Assembly (NCBI GenBank): GCA_027343785.1
Contig: DAHWKF010000107.1
Coordinates: 1-23,795, forward strand
DNA: 23,795 nt
Origin: Leptospirillum sp.
GTDB lineage: Bacteria; Nitrospirota; Leptospirillia; Leptospirillales; Leptospirillaceae
Direction: 5' to 3'
The first letter of the stretch is position 1. Every line of letters begins with the position of its first letter. The notes beneath the pieces are model-generated. The model had not been told where the DNA came from, searched no databases, and saw only the letters and a list, made by a program, of their open reading frames with translations. Of this stretch, positions 15,795 to 23,668 are shown piece by piece. The position numbers and the translations under genes were made by a program.

Positions 15795-17204
15795 TCAGAA
15801 AGAATGATGGTGGTGAAAATAGGAGATCATGCCGTGGCTCGCAATATCCGGTCCCTTGATGCGCCAAAGTCCCAGATCGATCGATAAGGCTGCCACAGCG
15901 ATTCTGGGATTCCCGAGGGGGGCCATTCCCATGAACCACTCGTAATGCCCCGCCGGATGCAATCCCGACAAGGTCCCCGTCTTCCCCGCGACTTCGATAT
16001 GCCGCAGAACGGGGTCGTAGTGCCAGTGGAGAAAAGCCCTTCGACCCGTACCATGAACCGTCGTCGAATGCATCATGGCAAGCAAGGTCCATGCGATTTT
16101 GGGTCCCGTGACCGTCAGGAGGGGGCGGGGCATTTCCCGGTAGATGACGTTTCCGGCAGGGTCAACAATGGTATGGATGATGTGGGGAACCATCATGACC
16201 CCCCCATTGGACAAGGCGCCGGAGATCAGAGCCGCGTGAATGGGGCTGATCACCACCTGCCCGAATCCGGCTGCCGTCCGGGCGAAAGCGTCACGATCCA
16301 CAGGAATGTCCGCATGGCTTGTATCAAAAGGAATGTCCGATTCGATCACCCTGTTGAAGCCGAACCTGTCCGCCGTCAGCTGAAGATTCTGCGGGTTAAG
16401 CCACCTCAGTGCGATCTTGGCAAAAATCATGTTGACAGATTTTCCCAAGGCCTCGGTTACCGACAAATGGAGCCTGTCACGATGGGGATTGTCTTTCCAA
16501 TACGATGGACCGATACAATAGAGGCAACCATGAAAATAGATCCGGGTTTCAGGACTGATTTTCTGGTGTTCGAGGGCATCATCGGTCGTGACAACCTTGA
16601 ACAGGCTGGCTGCCGGATAGGTTGCCCTCTGAACGAGGGTGTTGTCCTGTGTCCCGTAATGGCTCCCGTAAAGCGCCAGAAGATCACCCGTCCGGGGGTC
16701 GACAGCGACAAACATGCCATAGGGAACCCGGTTTCGCCGAACGAAACGACCCACCTCTTTCTCAAGAGAGGGACGAACCGTCCAGTACACCTTATAGCCT
16801 CCGTCCAGGTCGGTCACATAACGTCCACCGTCTATATCCCCAAATTCAAGAATATAGGAAGCATCCAGAATCGGGCCTGCCGGAAGCATGTGAACCACGG
16901 GCAGTCCATCTTTTGTCAGGATGGGAGGCGTGCCCGGCGTCTGGCTCCAGGAGCCCATGGGCTGATAGGCCGGATCCGGGAGAAGCGAGGCATGACTGAC
17001 GGAATTGGAGAGCGATTTGGCGAGAAGGGGATCCCTCACGCCAGGGCCGGTGGTCTTGGCCCATGATGTGCGCGTTTTCCAGGCATCTTCGGGTGCGGAG
17101 AGTCCCAAAAAAGCCAGCAGCAGGGCGACAGAAAAAATACGTTTTCCCAGTGTCCAGGCAATCGGGTTCTGAAGCAGGTACAGGATTCGCCGAAGCTTGT
17201 CCAA
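15795..17204 (-). CDS. Penicillin-binding transpeptidase (class B-like), compact
   Basis: Probable peptidoglycan cross-linking enzyme anchored in the inner membrane. It is a 469-residue protein with one N-terminal helix (about 22-36), a Pro/Ser-rich stretch and a short linker domain, then the transpeptidase fold: FVAVDPRTGDLLALYG (165-180), S200-L-F-K203 as SxxK nucleophile, S256-V-N258 and K408-T-G410. The usual class B dimerisation domain is mostly missing, so it is shorter than FtsI or PBP2. Near the active site lies C227-x2-C230. The C-terminus has four adjacent His (YFHHHHSF). The TTG start at 17204 has GGAG five bases before it. Which cell-wall process it serves is unknown. Confidence 0.88.
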   Translation of the reverse strand: MDKLRRILYLLQNPIAWTLGKRIFSVALLLAFLGLSAPEDAWKTRTSWAKTTGPGVRDPLLAKSLSNSVSHASLLPDPAYQPMGSWSQTPGTPPILTKDGLPVVHMLPAGPILDASYILEFGDIDGGRYVTDLDGGYKVYWTVRPSLEKEVGRFVRRNRVPYGMFVAVDPRTGDLLALYGSHYGTQDNTLVQRATYPAASLFKVVTTDDALEHQKISPETRIYFHGCLYCIGPSYWKDNPHRDRLHLSVTEALGKSVNMIFAKIALRWLNPQNLQLTADRFGFNRVIESDIPFDTSHADIPVDRDAFARTAAGFGQVVISPIHAALISGALSNGGVMMVPHIIHTIVDPAGNVIYREMPRPLLTVTGPKIAWTLLAMMHSTTVHGTGRRAFLHWHYDPVLRHIEVAGKTGTLSGLHPAGHYEWFMGMAPLGNPRIAVAALSIDLGLWRIKGPDIASHGMISYFHHHHSF

Positions 17205-17292
17205 AGTGTCTCCGACCGTTGATCAATCCAGAGGATTACCCGCACGTTTGCTGCCTGGCGGAGCATCCGGGTTCAAAAGCAAGGATGGGGGG

Positions 17293-17321
17293 ATTCTATA
17301 CGGATTGAGTCCCATTGACAA
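17293..17321 (-). promoter_or_regulatory. Sigma70-like promoter for the transpeptidase gene
   Basis: On the minus strand TTGTCA (17321-17316, 5/6), a 17-base spacer and TAGAAT (17298-17293, 5/6) stand about 90 bases upstream of the TTG start. This is one of the best matches in the window and argues that the transpeptidase is not simply read through from the glycosidase gene. Confidence 0.65.
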
Positions 17322-17412
17322 TAGGGAAAAGGGGTTTTGACCACGATCACCTTTCACACATACAAAAGAGGCCCCATAAAATTTGGCACCGGCCCTTCCC
17401 GTCCTTGTGATT

Positions 17413-19590
17413 TCAGACTTTGTGAATCTCCATCACCGGCTTTACAATTCCGTCTTCTCCCCGATCTATATAAACATTGGCCCGTCCGCCCGTCGGCCCG
17501 GTCAGACGAATTCCATGAATATGAAGGGAGGACAACGATGGGCCAAGGATGGCCCGGCCCATTCTCGGATGGCCTGACTGGAACGCGATGCCTCCCATTG
17601 TCTGAAGGACCATCATGAGGGACGTTACACTCCAGGCCTGCGGTGAACAGGATGTCGGGTATGAAAATGGACCCTCCCCGTTTTTTCGGTCGAATCCGCA
17701 ATAAAGTTCAGGGGGACGCTGATCCCTGAAAAAACGGAGCCCATCCAGAAATCCTTCACAAAGGTTTTCCATCTCCGAAAAAATCCTGTGCCTCGACAGC
17801 CCCGCCAATATCAGGGCATTGTCATGGGGCCAGACGGACCCGTTGTGATAGGAAACCGGATCGTAGCGCAATTCGGACTTTCCTATCGTGCGAACCCCCC
17901 ACCCCGAAAAAAGATTGTCAGAAAGCAGATTCTTGGCCACACCCCTGACCATGGACTCAGAGGGCATGTCCGACAAAAGAACATGTCCCGCGTTCGAACT
18001 CTGCACCTTGCAAGGAGCCAGGTTGCCATCCAGGGCCAATGCGAATGTTTTCATATCCGGAAGCCAGAAAGCGGATAAAAATGCCTGTTTCAGGCGTGAT
18101 GCCATCTGGCGCGTCTTCTCCGAAAATCTTGCATGTCCCATCCTTTCTGCCAGGACGGAAAAGGCCGAGCAGGCATAATGCAGATACGCCTGGACCTCGC
18201 ACAGGGCAATCGGGTGGGCAGCCAGGCGTCCGTCCGCGTGAAAAACCGAGTCTCCGGAATCTTTCCATCCCTGCTGGATCAGACCCCCGTTCGTATCCCC
18301 CCGGTAAACGAGGAAGCCGGTCCGATCGTCCGTTCCGTAGCGTTCAACCCAGGAAAAGGCTCGTTCAATGACGGGCCATATTTTTTCCAGGAAAGGATAA
18401 TCCCCCGTCCGCTCAACATAACGCGCCGCCAGCATCAGGTAGAGGGGCGTGCTGTCGACGCTGCCATAATATCGTCCAAAGGGAACCTCCCCGGTCCCTG
18501 CCATTTCTCCTGTCCGCATTTCGTGCAGGATCTTTCCGGGCTCTGCCGCCCGTTTGGGGTCGAGCACACGGGATTGCAGCCGACCCAAAAACAGCAAGAT
18601 CGTTTTCGAAAGTGCCGGAGCCGCCCACAGGGTAGAAAGACCGGTAATGAGGGCGTCCCTTCCGAAGACGGTAGAAAACCAGGGAAGACCCGCGTAGGGA
18701 ATCAGCCCTTCCCGGACCGGCGTACACAGAACTCTCAGGTCTTCGATGGCCTGTCGAAAACATCGGTCCAGGAACGGGTCCGAAGACCTGACCTCAGGCC
18801 ATTCCTTTCCGAAATCCTCCAGTTCATGCTGCCGTCGGGCAATAATCCCTTCCATGTCGGGAGGCCTTTTTGATGTCTCCGAAGTCACGGGGGAAGCCGG
18901 ATCCTGCCATTCCCGATATCTCACCCTGAAATAAAACGTCATACTTTCTTCCGGTTTCAGATCAAGAACCCATTTCCAGCCATCCTGATTCATTTTTCCG
19001 GAGCAGGGAGAGCTCATCCTGACGGACGTTTCCCGCAATAGATTGTCTTTTCCGTGGTAGCGAAACACAGAAGTTGAAGGTGACGGGGAAAACCACTCAA
19101 CCTTTCGTGGCGACGGATCCGCTCTCTGCATCCCCCGAACTTCGAACAGATCCTGGAAATCTGCAGCTATTTGCCATTCAAATGGAACCGTCAACTTATG
19201 GGGGCTCCGGTTTTCCACGATACACCGTTCGGAAAAACCATCCTCCTCCAGCACACGGGTCTGGGAGAGCGACAGTCGCAATACCTGGCTATGGGGATTA
19301 TCCGGAGTCCTGAATGTCAATATCGGCATGATCCTGTGGATCTGTTCAAAACAGGAATCTTTCCTTCCCTGGGCCCAGAGGGGCACGGGCTTGATATCGA
19401 GAAGCCTGACCGACCAGCGGGACAGATAACGCATTCCGTGCCAAAAAAAACCGTGATAGGGAACCCGGTCTGATTCGATGTCTCCGGAAGGAGGCCAAAC
19501 AGCAAAATGGTCTCCGGTCTTGAAAATGGCATCGGAAGCATCAAGAACCAAGAGTGGATGGACTTCATAGGGATATGGACGCTGTTCCAT
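17413..19590 (-). CDS. Amylo-alpha-1,6-glucosidase-type glycoside hydrolase
   Basis: A 725-residue protein with a beta-rich N-terminal glycogen-debranching domain (about 1-230) followed by an (alpha/alpha)6-barrel. Barrel marks are PWFSTVFGRDAL (303-314), the acid-bearing GWKDSGD (441-447) followed by VFHADGRLA, GWGVRT (563-568) and YHNGSVWPHD (581-590). Members are annotated as debranching or amylo-1,6-glucosidases, though many have undefined substrates. ATG 19590 is preceded by AAAGGAG six bases off. No signal peptide is seen, so it acts in the cytoplasm. No glycogen synthase, branching enzyme or phosphorylase is adjacent. Its C-terminal residues are poorly conserved. Confidence 0.88.
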   Translation of the reverse strand: MEQRPYPYEVHPLLVLDASDAIFKTGDHFAVWPPSGDIESDRVPYHGFFWHGMRYLSRWSVRLLDIKPVPLWAQGRKDSCFEQIHRIMPILTFRTPDNPHSQVLRLSLSQTRVLEEDGFSERCIVENRSPHKLTVPFEWQIAADFQDLFEVRGMQRADPSPRKVEWFSPSPSTSVFRYHGKDNLLRETSVRMSSPCSGKMNQDGWKWVLDLKPEESMTFYFRVRYREWQDPASPVTSETSKRPPDMEGIIARRQHELEDFGKEWPEVRSSDPFLDRCFRQAIEDLRVLCTPVREGLIPYAGLPWFSTVFGRDALITGLSTLWAAPALSKTILLFLGRLQSRVLDPKRAAEPGKILHEMRTGEMAGTGEVPFGRYYGSVDSTPLYLMLAARYVERTGDYPFLEKIWPVIERAFSWVERYGTDDRTGFLVYRGDTNGGLIQQGWKDSGDSVFHADGRLAAHPIALCEVQAYLHYACSAFSVLAERMGHARFSEKTRQMASRLKQAFLSAFWLPDMKTFALALDGNLAPCKVQSSNAGHVLLSDMPSESMVRGVAKNLLSDNLFSGWGVRTIGKSELRYDPVSYHNGSVWPHDNALILAGLSRHRIFSEMENLCEGFLDGLRFFRDQRPPELYCGFDRKNGEGPFSYPTSCSPQAWSVTSLMMVLQTMGGIAFQSGHPRMGRAILGPSLSSLHIHGIRLTGPTGGRANVYIDRGEDGIVKPVMEIHKV

Positions 19591-19903
19591 CGATGCTCCT
19601 TTTTGAAACGCATGAGGGCCTCAAGGCTAAGGACGGGAACAAAGACCGTCCGCTTGCCCCTCTCTCGGCATGGGCCTAAGAAGGGGGATGCGCGGACAGG
19701 AGTTCAGGTCATGCATCCTTGCCGTAACGTGCATACAGACCCAGGATGAGCCAGCCACCGGAAACATGCGAGCTTTGAACTTTCACACTAAAATAAGGTA
19801 TAATTTTACGATACGAACAATCGACAATGAAGCTTTTCAGGGTAGAACGGACTTGTCCTGGCATCATTGCTGGTCCTTCTCTCATACAAACCCCAGGGTG
19901 CGG
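19591..19903. other. Divergent intergenic region, 313 bases
   Basis: Separates the glycosidase gene (-) from yicC (+). Apart from the plus-strand promoter at 19775-19804 and the two ribosome sites at its edges, I see no gene, tRNA or strong repeat. Bases 19785-19830 are notably AT-rich. No convincing minus-strand promoter was found. The plus-strand frame that runs through it into yicC has no conserved content before 19904. Confidence 0.6.
19775..19804 (+). promoter_or_regulatory. Sigma70-like promoter of the yicC operon
   Basis: TTGAAC (19775-19780, 4/6), an 18-base spacer and a perfect TATAAT (19799-19804), all in an AT-rich patch. The predicted leader to the yicC ATG is about 93 bases. Confidence 0.65.
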
Positions 19904-20785
19904 ATGACCTCCAGCAAATTGAACAGCATGACCGGATTCGGGGAACATTCCACAATTGCTCCCGTTGAAGGGTACCGCATCACCATCAAATCCCTCAACC
20001 ACAGAAATCTTGAAATCCAGGCCACATTGCCGCGGGAGTGGGACCACCTTGAACTGGCGATTCGGAAACTCATTTCCCAATCCATACAGAGAGGCCGGAT
20101 CGAAATCTCCGTCAGCCGGATCGACGGGAGTCCAAAAAGCACCGGGAATTGGTTACCGAAAGCGCTAGAAGCATACGAGGATCTTGTCCGGCTCCAGGAA
20201 CTCCTGGGGGTGGAAGATCCGGTGAGGCTCGAACACATCCTCATGCACATGTCGCACGAACGAGCCCCCTCATCCTCTCCTGTCGAAATGAAATACGGAC
20301 TCGAAGCCGTCTCTTGCGCGCTTGATTTGCTCCTGGCGAGCCGCAAACAAGAAGGTGATTCCCTTGGGCTGGTTATTGAAGGACTTCTGGAAGAAGTGCA
20401 GGAATCCGTCCGTCACATTGAAATAAAAAGACCGACGGCAGCAGAAAAGGCGAGAGACAATTTTATCAACCGGATGAAAGATCTTCTCGCCGACGTCCAG
20501 TCCCACGACACTGAACGGCGCTTGGAAGAGGAAGCCCTTTTTTACCTGTCGAAGAAAGACAATGAAGAGGAGTGGCAACGCTTCAGGATTCATCTGACGA
20601 GATTCCGGCAGGACCTTGCGGAAGGGGGCCCGATAGGGAAGTCTCTTGACTTTCTCCTTCAGGAAATGCAGAGGGAAATCAACACCTTTATCACCAAGGA
20701 ATCCCAGCCGGAAGTCTTCCAGCCGGCCATGACCATCCGAAACACATTGACAAGGTTGAAGGAACAAATTCAAAATGTCGAATAA
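19904..20785 (+). CDS. yicC: YicC/YloC-family protein (putative endoribonuclease)
   Basis: A 293-residue protein. The start at ATG 19904 leads into the family's SMTGFG, and AGGG stands five bases before the ATG. It shows VEGYRITIKSLNHRNLEI in the N-terminal half and SLDFLLQEMQREINTF plus LKEQIQNVE at the C-terminus (DUF1732). E. coli YicC has been described as an endoribonuclease. Two usually conserved stretches deviate: EELxRLxSH is EEWQRFRIH and NTIxSK is NTFITK. It is first in a run with remA, gmk, rpoZ and coaBC and overlaps remA by 11 bases. Confidence 0.92.
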   Translation: MTSSKLNSMTGFGEHSTIAPVEGYRITIKSLNHRNLEIQATLPREWDHLELAIRKLISQSIQRGRIEISVSRIDGSPKSTGNWLPKALEAYEDLVRLQELLGVEDPVRLEHILMHMSHERAPSSSPVEMKYGLEAVSCALDLLLASRKQEGDSLGLVIEGLLEEVQESVRHIEIKRPTAAEKARDNFINRMKDLLADVQSHDTERRLEEEALFYLSKKDNEEEWQRFRIHLTRFRQDLAEGGPIGKSLDFLLQEMQREINTFITKESQPEVFQPAMTIRNTLTRLKEQIQNVE

Positions 20786-21059
20786 GTCTCACGGTTTTGT
20801 CAATATTGGTCTGGGCAACCTTGTTTCCCTGGAACACATCATCAGCGTTGTTGGGGTCAACTCTGCTCCGGTCAGGCGGATGAAAGACGCCGCCCAGGAA
20901 AAAAGCCTGCTGATTGATGCCTCTGAAGGACGAAGAACCCGCTCCGTCATCATCATGGACAGCGGACACGTCATCCTTTCGGCCCTGCAGCCCGAAACAC
21001 TGGCTTCGCGGTTGAACAACTGGGACGAAGAGCTGACTTCGGAAGGAGGCGCAGATTGA
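20775..21059 (+). CDS. remA: RemA-like (DUF370) protein
   Basis: A 94-residue protein with the DUF370 pattern: GFVNIGLGNLVSLEHIISVV, then SAPVRRMKDAA, LLIDASEGRRTRSVIIMDSGHVILS. In Bacillus subtilis RemA binds DNA and activates biofilm matrix genes. Its role elsewhere is unknown. It overlaps yicC by 11 bases and its stop overlaps a possible TTG start of gmk. The yicC-remA-gmk-rpoZ order is widespread, which supports the call. The last residues are acidic and specific to this protein. Confidence 0.92.
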   Translation: MSNKSHGFVNIGLGNLVSLEHIISVVGVNSAPVRRMKDAAQEKSLLIDASEGRRTRSVIIMDSGHVILSALQPETLASRLNNWDEELTSEGGAD

Positions 21060-21078
21060 CCGAAGGAATCAGGGCATA

Positions 21079-21100
21079 CAGGGAAAAAACATTTTCCCTG
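21079..21100 (+). repeat. Perfect hairpin between two gmk start sites
   Basis: CAGGGAAAA (21079-21087) and TTTTCCCTG (21092-21100) pair over 9 bp with loop AACA. The stem ends three bases before AAGGAGA (21104-21110), the ribosome site of the internal ATG. It has no U-tract after it, so it is not a usual terminator. Confidence 0.7.
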
Positions 21101-21118
21101 ACGAAGGAGAGCATGCCC

Positions 21119-21853
21119 ATGACTGATCAGCGCGATGGTCAATCCGGACAGGACCCGGTCCTTTCGCCAACAATATACGGAAAAAGGCTTTACCACCCCC
21201 TTCTGTTCGTTGTGTCAGCCCCTTCCGGAGCCGGAAAAACTTCCCTGTGCAAGGAGATAGCCCGCAAGGCCTCGTGGATTCACTATTCGGTATCCTACAC
21301 GACACGATCCCCCAGGCCGGGAGAACAAAACGGGATTGATTACCGTTTTGTGTCCACCGGGCAGTTCCGTGAGATGGAAAACAACAACCTTTTCATCGAG
21401 TCGGCAGAGGTGTATGGGAATTTTTACGGAACATCCCTCCAGACCATCCATGAATCCTTTGACAAGGGATTGGATGTTCTCGTGGACATCGATATCCAGG
21501 GTGCCCGAAAAATCCGGCAAAGAGGAATCGACAACATTTCCATCTATATCCTGCCTCCCTCTTACGCCGTTCTTCGGGAACGCCTCGCTTCAAGAGGACA
21601 GGATTCAGAGGAGACCGTCCGCAAGAGGCTAGAACGGGTCCGTCAGGAAATCTATGCGTATGACGAATACGATTACCTGATTTTCAACGTGGACTTTGAG
21701 CAGGCGGTCAACGACCTGCAATCGATCATCGTTTCAGAACATCTGAAACGACAAAGGCTGTCCGCCTTCGTCAAGGATTATTTCATCGGCAACTTTTCCG
21801 AAGAAACGGTCCGGGCACACGCTTCATCAATCCTCCCCAAGGAGACAAAATGA
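21119..21853 (+). CDS. gmk: Guanylate kinase
   Basis: Phosphorylates GMP to GDP with ATP. The P-loop is SAPSGAGKTSL, followed by SVSYTTRSPRPGEQNGIDYRF (GMP site), FIESAEVYGNFYGTS, VLVDIDIQGA and RKRLERVRQE. The ATG at 21119 gives 244 residues and has AAGGAGA eight bases upstream. An in-frame TTG at 21056, overlapping the remA stop and six bases after AAGGAGG (21043-21049), would add 21 residues. The added part is not conserved and contains the hairpin, so I prefer 21119, but both could be used. The 3' end shares ATGA with rpoZ. Confidence 0.95.
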   Translation: MTDQRDGQSGQDPVLSPTIYGKRLYHPLLFVVSAPSGAGKTSLCKEIARKASWIHYSVSYTTRSPRPGEQNGIDYRFVSTGQFREMENNNLFIESAEVYGNFYGTSLQTIHESFDKGLDVLVDIDIQGARKIRQRGIDNISIYILPPSYAVLRERLASRGQDSEETVRKRLERVRQEIYAYDEYDYLIFNVDFEQAVNDLQSIIVSEHLKRQRLSAFVKDYFIGNFSEETVRAHASSILPKETK

Positions 21854-22254
21854 ACGATCTCGTCACAAGACCCATCGAAGTCACCCCGCAAATCATTGAC
21901 AGCCGATACAGGTTGGTTATTGCAGCAGCTAAACGCGCAAGGCAACTGATGGAAGGCGCCTCTCCCAAGGTTGAAAAGCGTTATCTCAAGGAAACAACGA
22001 CAGCATTGCAGGAAATTGTTGAAAAAAAACTCCATATCGTGTCCGGGGAAGAGGCGAACAGACTGGAATCCAGCCGGCGGGAAAAACTGCGGGAGCGCGC
22101 ACGCACGGAAGAGCGATTTTCCTATTCCCGTGGATATGCGCTTGATCCGTCCGACGTGATCAAGGCCGATGTCATGACATACCATCATCCGGAAGAATCC
22201 TCATCCACTCCGGAGTCCGAACATGAAACAGAGGAACCGGACATCGAGGACTGA
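21850..22254 (+). CDS. rpoZ: RNA polymerase omega subunit
   Basis: Omega helps assemble and stabilise RNA polymerase. The core IDSRYRLVIAAAKRARQLMEGASPKVE and KETTTALQEIVEKKL match the family. The chain is 134 residues, against about 90 in E. coli. The extra part is a charged helical stretch (RREKLRERARTEERF) and a Glu/Ser-rich acidic tail. The start overlaps the gmk stop by ATGA. Only five bases separate it from coaBC. The gene neighbours gmk in many bacteria. Confidence 0.93.
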   Translation: MNDLVTRPIEVTPQIIDSRYRLVIAAAKRARQLMEGASPKVEKRYLKETTTALQEIVEKKLHIVSGEEANRLESSRREKLRERARTEERFSYSRGYALDPSDVIKADVMTYHHPEESSSTPESEHETEEPDIED

Positions 22255-22259
22255 CCGAC

Positions 22260-23504
22260 ATGTCAAAGCGGATCCTTCTGGGAATAACCGGAAGTATCGC
22301 AGCATACAAAGCACTGGATATCGCCCGTCTCTTGCGCCAGGACGGGCATGATGTCCAGATTGTTGCCACACGGAATGCCCTGCGCTTTTTCCCCCGTCTG
22401 AACGCCGAGATTTTCACAGGCCATCCGGTCTATGTGGACCTTTTCGATTCATCGGGTTCCGTCCGTCATGTCGAACTTGCAAGCCACAGCGACCTGATCC
22501 TGATCGCCCCGGCATCAGCCGATTTTCTGTCCAAAATGGCCCTCGGACTGGCCGACGATTTGCTTTCGGCCATTTGTCTTTCGACGAATTCCCCCATCCT
22601 TGTTGCCCCGGCAATGGAAGAAAACATGTATTTTCACCCCGCCGTCCGGGAAAATATGAAGACCCTGCTCTCCCGGGGGATTCGGGAAATCCCCCCCGAA
22701 ACCGGTCCTCTGGCGTCAGGAAAGGATGGAACCGGTCGTCTTGCCTCTCCCGATGCCGTAAAATCGGCCATTCTTTCGGTAATAGAGCATACCCAAACAT
22801 GGAAGGGAGTCCGCGTCCTCGTATCGGCCGGCCCCACCCATGAGCCTATCGATCCGGTCCGTTTTATCGGCAACCGGTCTTCAGGAAAAATGGGTTATGC
22901 CCTGGCTGCAGCGTGCGCTTCACGTGGAGCGGCTGTGACCCTTGTCTCAGGACCGGCAAACCTCCTTCCCCCGCCGGGGGTGACTTTCCGGTCGATCACT
23001 TCGGCCCGGGAACTCGAGATGGAGATGGGCAAGGCCTTCCCTTCCCATGATATCTGCTTCATGACGGCAGCCGTTGCCGATTACAGGGTCAAGGATCCCC
23101 TGGCGGGAAAAAAGAAAAAGGATGGAAAAGTCTGGACGCTGGCTCTGGTGGAAAACCCGGATATTCTGTCATCTCTTTCCCGCATGAAAACCTCACAACA
23201 GTATCTCGTCGGGTTTGCGGCGGAAACCGTTCTGGACCCCAAGAAGTTGCTGGAAAAACTCCGGAAAAAGGGGGCCGACATGTTGCTGGCCAATGATGTC
23301 AGCCAGCCCGGCATCGGATTTTCTTCCGACACGAACGAGTTGACAATGTGTCTTCCGGACGGACAAGTCATTTCATTGGGTCGTCACCCCAAGACCGTCC
23401 TGGCGGAGAAGATCCTGGACGCCGTCGAAAAGTGGGGAACTCTCCCGAACCTCGTATCGGACCATGAACCGTCAGCTCATGCCAGAAGGCCTCCCCGGGG
23501 ATGA
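22260..23504 (+). CDS. coaBC: Bifunctional phosphopantothenoylcysteine decarboxylase/synthase (CoaBC)
   Basis: Two steps of coenzyme A synthesis. The 414-residue protein has an N-terminal flavin decarboxylase (GITGSIAAYKALDIARLL, LIAPASADF, catalytic-type H70 in RHVELA) and a C-terminal CTP-dependent ligase (SAGPTHEPIDPVRFIGNRSSGKMG at about 189-212, AAVADYR 270-276, then VGFAAET and ANDVSQPGIGF). In the decarboxylase the PAMN motif is PAME (E120) and the Cys of the ACGxxGxGR clamp is S153 (LASGKDGTGR). The E. coli residues are N125 and C158. A short basic tail ends it. GAGGA (22246-22250) fixes the ATG. It is the last gene of the run. Confidence 0.94.
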   Translation: MSKRILLGITGSIAAYKALDIARLLRQDGHDVQIVATRNALRFFPRLNAEIFTGHPVYVDLFDSSGSVRHVELASHSDLILIAPASADFLSKMALGLADDLLSAICLSTNSPILVAPAMEENMYFHPAVRENMKTLLSRGIREIPPETGPLASGKDGTGRLASPDAVKSAILSVIEHTQTWKGVRVLVSAGPTHEPIDPVRFIGNRSSGKMGYALAAACASRGAAVTLVSGPANLLPPPGVTFRSITSARELEMEMGKAFPSHDICFMTAAVADYRVKDPLAGKKKKDGKVWTLALVENPDILSSLSRMKTSQQYLVGFAAETVLDPKKLLEKLRKKGADMLLANDVSQPGIGFSSDTNELTMCLPDGQVISLGRHPKTVLAEKILDAVEKWGTLPNLVSDHEPSAHARRPPRG

Positions 23505-23518
23505 TCATTGCTCATCCT

Positions 23519-23539
23519 GTCGGGGATCGCCCCCCCGAC
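23519..23539 (+). terminator. Hairpin after coaBC, terminator-like
   Basis: GTCGGGG (23519-23525) pairs with CCCCGAC (23533-23539), 7 bp with a 7-base loop, 15 bases after the coaBC stop. No U-tract follows, so termination is uncertain. Confidence 0.35.
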
Positions 23540-23549
23540 ATCTCCAATC

Positions 23550-23578
23550 TTGCAAATCGACCGCTCACTTGTTAGGAT
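23550..23578 (+). promoter_or_regulatory. Candidate promoter of the TPR gene
   Basis: TTGCAA (23550-23555, 4/6), a 17-base spacer and TAGGAT (23573-23578, 4/6) lie between the coaBC hairpin and the TPR gene. The predicted leader is about 85 bases. Confidence 0.4.
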
Positions 23579-23609
23579 ACGGTCATTTCCGCATCCGATC
23601 TTGGCTGGA

Positions 23610-23640
23610 CGGTTGTGCCCGGAAGGGCTTTCGACAACCG
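23610..23640 (+). repeat. Stem-loop in the leader of the TPR gene
   Basis: CGGTTGT (23610-23616) pairs with ACAACCG (23634-23640). Inside it GCCC (23617-23620) pairs with GGGC (23625-23628) around GGAA, leaving a TTTCG bulge. There is no U-tract. It ends 28 bases before the ATG. Confidence 0.5.
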
Positions 23641-23668
23641 TCTCCGGAATCCATCCCCCGGGAACCCG

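Noticed and set aside
15945..17066. A 373-residue open frame on the plus strand opposite the transpeptidase
   Set aside because: Antisense to a gene with all three catalytic motifs; its own translation is Arg/His/Gly-rich and unlike a protein family.
18133..18873. A 246-residue open frame on the plus strand opposite the glycosidase gene
   Set aside because: Antisense shadow; the glycosidase frame carries the recognised catalytic blocks.
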